From: Aquabacterium commune
Lineage (GTDB): Bacteria > Pseudomonadota > Gammaproteobacteria > Burkholderiales > Burkholderiaceae_C
Length of the DNA: 64,000 nt
Direction of reading: 5' to 3'
NCBI RefSeq assembly: GCF_004362855.1
Contig: NZ_SNXW01000003.1
Coordinates: 1-64,000, forward strand
Shown here piece by piece: positions 59,427 to 64,000 of this stretch. Below the pieces are notes generated by a model. The model saw only the letters and a program-made list of their open reading frames with translations, was not told where the DNA came from and ran no database searches. How positions within the stretch are numbered: position 1 is the stretch's first letter; each line of letters starts with the position of its first letter. The translations under genes and the position numbers were made by a program.

Positions 59427-60563
59427 TCACATCGACGCTTCGAGCAAGGCGCGGTACTGCTCGGGCGTGGCCACGCGCGGGTTGGTCTTGTGGCAGTGGT
59501 CGGCCATCGCGCCGGTGATGACCTTGTCGAACCATTCGCGCTGAACGCCGAGCGCGGCCAGGCCCGTGGGCAGGCCCAGGCGGGCGTTCATGTCCTTGAT
59601 CGCCGCGGGGATGTCACCCTGCGAGCCCAGGCCCATGGCGTGGGCCATGCGGGCCAGGCGGCGGTCCTTCTGCATGGACTCGGCCTCCGCATTGAAGGCC
59701 ACCACGGCGGGCAGGAACATGGCGTTCAAGGTGCCGTGGTGCAGCTTGGGGTTCACGCCGCCCAGGCTGTGGCTGAGGCTGTGCACCGCGCCCAGCCCTT
59801 TCTGGAAGGCCATGGCGCCCTGCATGGAGGCGCTCATCATGTTCAGGCGGGCCTCGCGGTCGCTGCCGTCTTTCGTGGCGCGCTCGATGTGGGCCCAGGC
59901 GCGCTCCAGGCCATCGAGCGCGATGCCATCGGCCGGTGGGTTGAACGCCGCCGACATGAAGGTTTCCATGCAGTGCGCGATGGCGTCCATGCCGGTGGCG
60001 GCGGTCAGCATCGGGGGCAGGCCGAGCGTGAGTTCCGGGTCGAGGATGGCGGCCTTGGGCATCAGGTTCCAGGAGTGGAAGCCCAGCTTGCGGCCGTCGT
60101 CCACGATGACGATGGCGCCGCGCGCCACCTCCGAGCCCGTGCCCGCGGTGGTCGGCACGGCGATCAGCGGCGCGGCCTGCGGCGTGATCTTGGGCGAACC
60201 GCCTTCGATGGTCGCGTAGGTGGTCAGCGGGCCCGGGTGCGTGGCCATGATGGCCAGGCCTTTGGCCAGGTCGATGCTGGAGCCACCGCCCACGGCGATC
60301 AGGCCGTCGCAGCCCGAGGCTTGCCACACCTCGTGCGCCGCGCGCACCGAGGCCTCGGTCGGGTTGGGCGGCGTCTGATCGAAGACGGTGACGGGCAGGT
60401 CGGCCAGCGCGTCCAGCGCCTTCTGCAGGACGCCGGCGGCGCGCACGCCCGCATCGGTCACGACCAGCGGACGGCGGATGCCGACGCGCTCGCACTCGCT
60501 GGCCAGCAGGCGCACGGCGCCGAACTCGAACTGGATCTGGGTCAGGTACAGGATGGTGGACAT
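59427..60563 (-). CDS. iron-containing alcohol dehydrogenase
   Basis: A 378-residue group III alcohol dehydrogenase. NAD-binding GGGSSIDLAKG is at about 94-104 and TTAGTGSEVARG follows. The iron ligands are Asp and His in GMDAIAHCMETF, and two His in HSLSHSLGG and NPKLHHGTLNAMFLP. The natural alcohol is not predictable. The start ATG at 60563 (MSTILYLTQIQFEFG) is at the usual position for the family; the upstream frame is not conserved sequence. It shares a 235-bp intergenic region with the divergent TetR gene and may be regulated by it. Confidence 0.93.
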   Translation of the reverse strand: MSTILYLTQIQFEFGAVRLLASECERVGIRRPLVVTDAGVRAAGVLQKALDALADLPVTVFDQTPPNPTEASVRAAHEVWQASGCDGLIAVGGGSSIDLAKGLAIMATHPGPLTTYATIEGGSPKITPQAAPLIAVPTTAGTGSEVARGAIVIVDDGRKLGFHSWNLMPKAAILDPELTLGLPPMLTAATGMDAIAHCMETFMSAAFNPPADGIALDGLERAWAHIERATKDGSDREARLNMMSASMQGAMAFQKGLGAVHSLSHSLGGVNPKLHHGTLNAMFLPAVVAFNAEAESMQKDRRLARMAHAMGLGSQGDIPAAIKDMNARLGLPTGLAALGVQREWFDKVITGAMADHCHKTNPRVATPEQYRALLEASM

Positions 60564-60743
60564 GGGGGCCTCGCTCTGGATGCCCGGGATCATAGCGAGC
60601 GCCGCGCCGGCCCGTCCCTCAGGAAGATCCGCCTTGCACGGCCCCCGTTCACCCCGGACTTGTGGGGAGTGACCCATTTTGTGGGGTCAAAGCGGTGTCA
60701 ACCGCGGTCGGCTCGACTACCATACGCCCCTGACGATAAAACG

Positions 60744-60758
60744 GACGTTTGAAACGTC
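60744..60758. promoter_or_regulatory. palindromic operator, probably for the TetR regulator
   Basis: A perfect inverted repeat GACGTTT-G-AAACGTC, extended imperfectly to ACGGACGTTTGAAACGTCTGT (60741-60761). It lies 41 bp before the tetR start, in the region shared with the divergent dehydrogenase gene. Autoregulation is the usual arrangement for this family. Confidence 0.65.
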
Positions 60759-60798
60759 TGTACTGTTGGCCCACCGACAGACACCTGGAGACACCCTC

Positions 60799-61542
60799 AT
60801 GGCCACGGCCGCGCCCCGCCTTTCCCCGGCAGACACCAAGACCCGCATCCTGGACGCGGCGGAGGCCCTGTTCATCGGTGGCGGCTTCGATTCCATGTCG
60901 ATGCGCCAGATCACCAGCACGGCCGGCGTCAACCTGGCCGCGGTGAACTACCACTTCGGCTCCAAGGACGCGCTCATCCACGCCGTGCTGGCACGCCGCC
61001 TGGACCCGCTGGACGGCCAGCGCCTGGCCATGCTGGACGCCTTCGAGGCGGCTTACGGCGAGCGCATGAGCTGCGAGCACGTGCTGGTGGCGCTGTTCCT
61101 GCCCGCGGTGCGGATTTTCCGCAGCGAGTCGCCCATGGCCGACAGCTTCCTGCACTTCATCGGCCGGGCCTACACCGACCCCTCGCCCGTGGTGCGCGAC
61201 TTCATCCAGACCAATTACATCCAGACGCTGGGCCGCTTCTTCTTTGCCTTCCAGCGCACCTTGCCCGAGCTCAGTCGCGAAGACCTGGGCTTTCGCCTGA
61301 ACTTCGCCATGGGCGCGCTGTCCGGCATCCTGGCCGGCGGCAACACCCAGCGCCTGATCCGCGAATTCACCCAGCAGCAAGGTGACCACGAAGCCGTGAT
61401 CCTGTCGCGCCTGGCCTCCCTGATGGTCGCCGCCCTGAAAGCCCCGCTGCCTGGGCCGGAAGACGCCACCCTGTTCGGCGCCATGGCCAGCATCCCCGGC
61501 GTGGCGCAAATCGGCATCGCCCCGCCAGCCAACGCGCCCTGA
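60799..61542 (+). CDS. TetR/AcrR family transcriptional regulator
   Basis: A 247-residue repressor. The N-terminal HTH (residues 13-60) reads KTRILDAAEALFIGGGFDSMSMRQITSTAGVNLAAVNYHFGSKDAL in three helices, with the YHFGSKDAL ending diagnostic of TetR. The C-terminal ligand domain is large and aromatic (FFFAFQRTL), with a fatty-acid-type pocket plausible given the genes behind it. An ATG at 60799 follows TGGAG at 60786-60790. It precedes fabG by 97 bp and has a palindrome in its promoter region. Confidence 0.93.
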   Translation: MATAAPRLSPADTKTRILDAAEALFIGGGFDSMSMRQITSTAGVNLAAVNYHFGSKDALIHAVLARRLDPLDGQRLAMLDAFEAAYGERMSCEHVLVALFLPAVRIFRSESPMADSFLHFIGRAYTDPSPVVRDFIQTNYIQTLGRFFFAFQRTLPELSREDLGFRLNFAMGALSGILAGGNTQRLIREFTQQQGDHEAVILSRLASLMVAALKAPLPGPEDATLFGAMASIPGVAQIGIAPPANAP

Positions 61543-61639
61543 TTCCCCGACGTGGCCTGCCGATGGGGCGGGCCTTTTTGACAACCTGGCCACACCGGAC
61601 TGTGCACGTCCACCGGCCTTCAGCAATGCGAGCCTCTCC

Positions 61640-63049
61640 ATGAAAGACGGATACATCGATTTCGCCAACTCCAACGTCGGGGCCAAGCTGGTCAATGCTT
61701 TGGGCCTGCCCAAGCCGATGCCGCTGGAGCGTTACCAGGCCGGCCAGCCCGTGGTCAAGGGCACGGTGTTGGTGGGCGGCGGCGGTGAACCGCAAATGCT
61801 GGAGGCCCTGGCCGGCGTGTTCCAGCGCATCGGTGTGCAGACCCTGGCCCACGAGCGCCTGCCGCAGTGGGTGGCCGTGGCCAACAAGGCCGGCCTGACC
61901 ACCGGCCGCTGGGGCAACAACGGCCAGCCCGGCGAGAAGGTCAAGGCCCTGGTGTTCGACGCCACCGGCCTGACCGACTCCACCCAGTCCGACGCGCTGT
62001 ACTGGTTCTTCCACGATGCCGCCCGCTCGCTGCTGCCTTGCGGTCGCGTCGTCGTGCTGGGCCGTCCGCCTGAGGCCTGCACCTCGCCGCGCCAGGCCAC
62101 CATCCAGCGCGGCCTGGAAGGCCTGACGCGCTCGCTGGGCAAGGAGCTCAAGAAGGGCAGCAACGCCCAGCTGGTCTATGTGGCCGAAGGCGCCGAAAGC
62201 CAGGTCGAATCCACCCTGCGCTTCCTGCTGTCGCCGCGCTCGGCCTATGTGTCGGCGCAGGTCATCCGCATCGGCGCGCCAGTGGGCGACAACGTCGCGC
62301 CCGCCAACTGGGACCAGCCCCTGGCCGGCAAGAAGGTGCTGGTGACGGGCGCCTCGCGCGGCATCGGTGCCGCCATTGCCGAGTGCATGGCCCGCGACGG
62401 TGCCCACGTCATCGCCCTGGACGTGCCCCAGGCCCAGGAAGGCCTCAACGAGGTCGCCAAGCAGATCGGTGGCACGGCGCTGGCGCTGGACATCGGTTCG
62501 CCCGAAGCGCCGCAAAAGCTGGTGGATGCCGCCAAGGCCGACGGCGGCTGGGACGTGGTCGTGCACAACGCCGGCATCACCCGCGACAAGACCATCGCCA
62601 ACATGAAGGAGCACCTCTGGCAGCTCGTCATGAACGTCAACCTGTCCACCCAAGAGCGCATCAACGAGGCCCTCGTTGAAAGTGGCGCGCTGAAGACCGG
62701 TGGCCGCATCGTCTGCGTGTCGTCCATTTCGGGCGTCGCCGGCAACATGGGCCAGACCAACTACGCCGTCTCCAAGGCCGGTGTGGTCGGCATGGTGCAG
62801 GCCAGCGCGCCGATCTTTGCCGAGAAGGGCATCACCATCAACGCCGTGGCCCCGGGCTTCATCGAAACGGCCATGACGGCCGCCATCCCGTTTGCCATCC
62901 GCGAAGCCGGCCGCCGCATGAACTCCATGAGCCAGGGCGGCCAGCCCATCGACGTGGCCGAGGCCATCGGCTGGTTCGCCAGCCCCGCATCGGCCGGCAT
63001 CACGGGCAACGTGATCCGCGTGTGCGGCCAGAGCCTGATCGGCGCCTGA
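61640..63049 (+). CDS. fabG: 3-oxoacyl-ACP reductase, FabG4-type two-domain
   Basis: A 469-residue high-molecular-weight FabG. The C-terminal 240 residues are a full short-chain dehydrogenase: TGASRGIG (236-243), HNAGITRDKTI, catalytic Tyr and Lys in NYAVSKAG (Y375, K379), and AVAPGFIETAM. The N-terminal 210 residues form a second, degenerate Rossmann-like domain without a clear dinucleotide motif (VLVGGGGEPQML is suggestive). This matches Mycobacterium FabG4 (Rv0242c), which uses NADH and CoA thioesters. It heads a probable fabG-maoC-thiolase operon behind tetR. Confidence 0.93.
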   Translation: MKDGYIDFANSNVGAKLVNALGLPKPMPLERYQAGQPVVKGTVLVGGGGEPQMLEALAGVFQRIGVQTLAHERLPQWVAVANKAGLTTGRWGNNGQPGEKVKALVFDATGLTDSTQSDALYWFFHDAARSLLPCGRVVVLGRPPEACTSPRQATIQRGLEGLTRSLGKELKKGSNAQLVYVAEGAESQVESTLRFLLSPRSAYVSAQVIRIGAPVGDNVAPANWDQPLAGKKVLVTGASRGIGAAIAECMARDGAHVIALDVPQAQEGLNEVAKQIGGTALALDIGSPEAPQKLVDAAKADGGWDVVVHNAGITRDKTIANMKEHLWQLVMNVNLSTQERINEALVESGALKTGGRIVCVSSISGVAGNMGQTNYAVSKAGVVGMVQASAPIFAEKGITINAVAPGFIETAMTAAIPFAIREAGRRMNSMSQGGQPIDVAEAIGWFASPASAGITGNVIRVCGQSLIGA

Positions 63050-63091
63050 GTTGCGCACCGACACCACCGGCACTTCACTGGCACAACGCCC

Positions 63092-63952
63092 ATGAAAATC
63101 ATCGAAGTCAACAAGCTGCCCAGCGCGCTGTCGCTCAACCTGGGCGCCTTGCGCTCCAGCAGCAAGCGTCCCGGCGTGGTCGAGGCCCTGCCCGAGGTGA
63201 CCTATGTGCGCCCGCGCGTGGTTGTCGATGCCAAGCGCGTGGCGGCCTATGCCAAGGTGTGTGGCTTCAGCAAGGCGCACGGTGTGCCCATGCTGTTCCC
63301 GCACCTGGACGCCTTCCCGCTGGCCATGATGCTGTTCGGTTCGCGGCGCTTTCCCTGGCCTGCGATGGGGCTGGTGCACCTGGCCAACAGCGCCCGGCTG
63401 CTGCAGCGCATCCATGTGGAAGACGTGCTGCGCATCGAGATGCGCACGGGCGAGCTGATCGCGCACGACAAGGGCCAGGCCTTCACACTGCACGCCCGCG
63501 CCCTGCGCGGTGGCGAGGTGGTGTGGGAGAGCACCTGGACGCTGCTGCGCCTGGGCGTGCGCCAGCCCAAGGGCGAGCCCTACACCAGCCAGTTGGTCGA
63601 TGAGCGTCCGCTGTCGCACCAGGCCGACTTCTTCGCCGGCGCCAGCATCGGCCGCAGCTATGGCCGCGTCTCGGGCGACATCAACCCCATCCACCTCTCG
63701 GCGCTCACCGCCAAGTTCCTCGGTTTTCGCAAAGCGATTGCCCACGGCATGTGGACCAAGGCCCGCGCCCTGGCCACGCTGATGCCGCGCGAGGCGGTGG
63801 CGCAGGCGGAGGTCATCGTCGAGTTCAAAACCCCGCTGTTCCTGCCCGCGCGCGCTTCTCTGTGGGCCATCCGCAGCGAAGACGGCGCTCTTTTCGAAGT
63901 TCGCAACGCCAAGGGCGACAAGCCCCACCTGCGCGGCCGCGTCACCTACTGA
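63092..63952 (+). CDS. MaoC family dehydratase
   Basis: A 286-residue (R)-specific enoyl-CoA hydratase/3-hydroxyacyl dehydratase. The C-terminal hot-dog carries the hydratase 2 motif YGRVSGDINPIHLS (catalytic Asp and His), followed by AIAHGMW. The N-terminal half is a second, non-catalytic hot-dog. In Mycobacterium HtdX (Rv0241c) is encoded beside FabG4, and the same pairing occurs here. It lies 42 bp after fabG and 31 bp before the next start codon. Confidence 0.92.
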   Translation: MKIIEVNKLPSALSLNLGALRSSSKRPGVVEALPEVTYVRPRVVVDAKRVAAYAKVCGFSKAHGVPMLFPHLDAFPLAMMLFGSRRFPWPAMGLVHLANSARLLQRIHVEDVLRIEMRTGELIAHDKGQAFTLHARALRGGEVVWESTWTLLRLGVRQPKGEPYTSQLVDERPLSHQADFFAGASIGRSYGRVSGDINPIHLSALTAKFLGFRKAIAHGMWTKARALATLMPREAVAQAEVIVEFKTPLFLPARASLWAIRSEDGALFEVRNAKGDKPHLRGRVTY

Positions 63953-63983
63953 ACATCCCTGAATCCTTGAAAGGCACCTGCCC

Positions 63984-64000
63984 ATGAACACCACCGTCCG
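63984..64000 (+). CDS. start of a gene, possibly acetyl-CoA acyltransferase (cut by window edge)
   Basis: Only ATGAACACCACCGTCCG is visible (MNTTV...), preceded by GAAAGG about 14 bp upstream. The call to a thiolase is by context alone: the fabG4-maoC order is followed by a FadA2-type thiolase in mycobacteria and many betaproteobacteria. The sequence itself cannot confirm it. Confidence 0.35.

Noticed and set aside
61367-63994. An 875-codon antisense frame over fabG and maoC
   Set aside because: Spans two well-supported genes on the other strand and shows only codon-bias composition.

Overview
This 64 kb window looks like the chromosome of a high-GC betaproteobacterium of the order Burkholderiales, probably Comamonadaceae or a related family such as Sphaerotilaceae. 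The support is the set of neighbours: phaR (polyhydroxyalkanoate regulation), tesA divergent from a ybbA-like ABC ATPase, addBA next to trxA-rho-rpmE2, a complete pstSCAB-phoU-phoB-phoR block, and strong GC3 bias throughout. Placement below order is inference.

Layout. 1-4454 is mobile DNA: the 5' end of an IS5-family transposase with its terminal repeat and a CTAG target, a Tn3-family transposase with inverted repeats but no resolvase or cargo, two small unknown genes and a truncated gene end. It stops at the 3' fragment of a tRNA gene followed by that tRNA's own terminator, which is how the right edge of a tRNA-integrated island looks. 4568-23413 is core genome: phaR, tesA/ybbA, rlmB, an MFS exporter, a hydroxyacid dehydrogenase, the iron pair bfr/bfd with a Fur-like box, carAB-greA, yhbY/rlmE, ftsH-folP-glmM and a fasciclin lipoprotein. 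23566-30305 is the phosphate regulon, with a Pho box before pstS and an attenuator-like hairpin after it. 30345-46687 holds a GT-C membrane glycosyltransferase, rpmE2, rho, trxA, the AddAB helicase-nuclease, a pseudokinase-HDOD protein, pyrD and tex.

46751-58078 is accessory. It contains a toxin-antitoxin pair whose PIN toxin carries an internal frameshifting deletion, a ChaA-type antiporter, a His-rich Zn/Cd P-type ATPase, a 42-bp hairpin-rich tandem repeat array, and a defence-like cassette. The cassette is an MmeI-like restriction-methylation enzyme, divergent from an AAA ATPase gene that overlaps a DUF4276 (TOPRIM-like) gene, which in turn overlaps a patatin-like hydrolase gene. 58101-64000 returns to metabolic genes: a CNNM/CorC transporter, an iron-dependent alcohol dehydrogenase divergent from a TetR regulator with a clear palindromic operator, then a FabG4-type reductase, a MaoC hydratase and the first bases of a further gene, likely a thiolase.

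The most interesting parts are the ATPase + DUF4276 (+ patatin) operon, which resembles a split OLD/PARIS-type antiphage module, and the 42-bp repeat array between the metal ATPase and the restriction enzyme. All functional calls rest on reading motifs by eye; no database search was possible.
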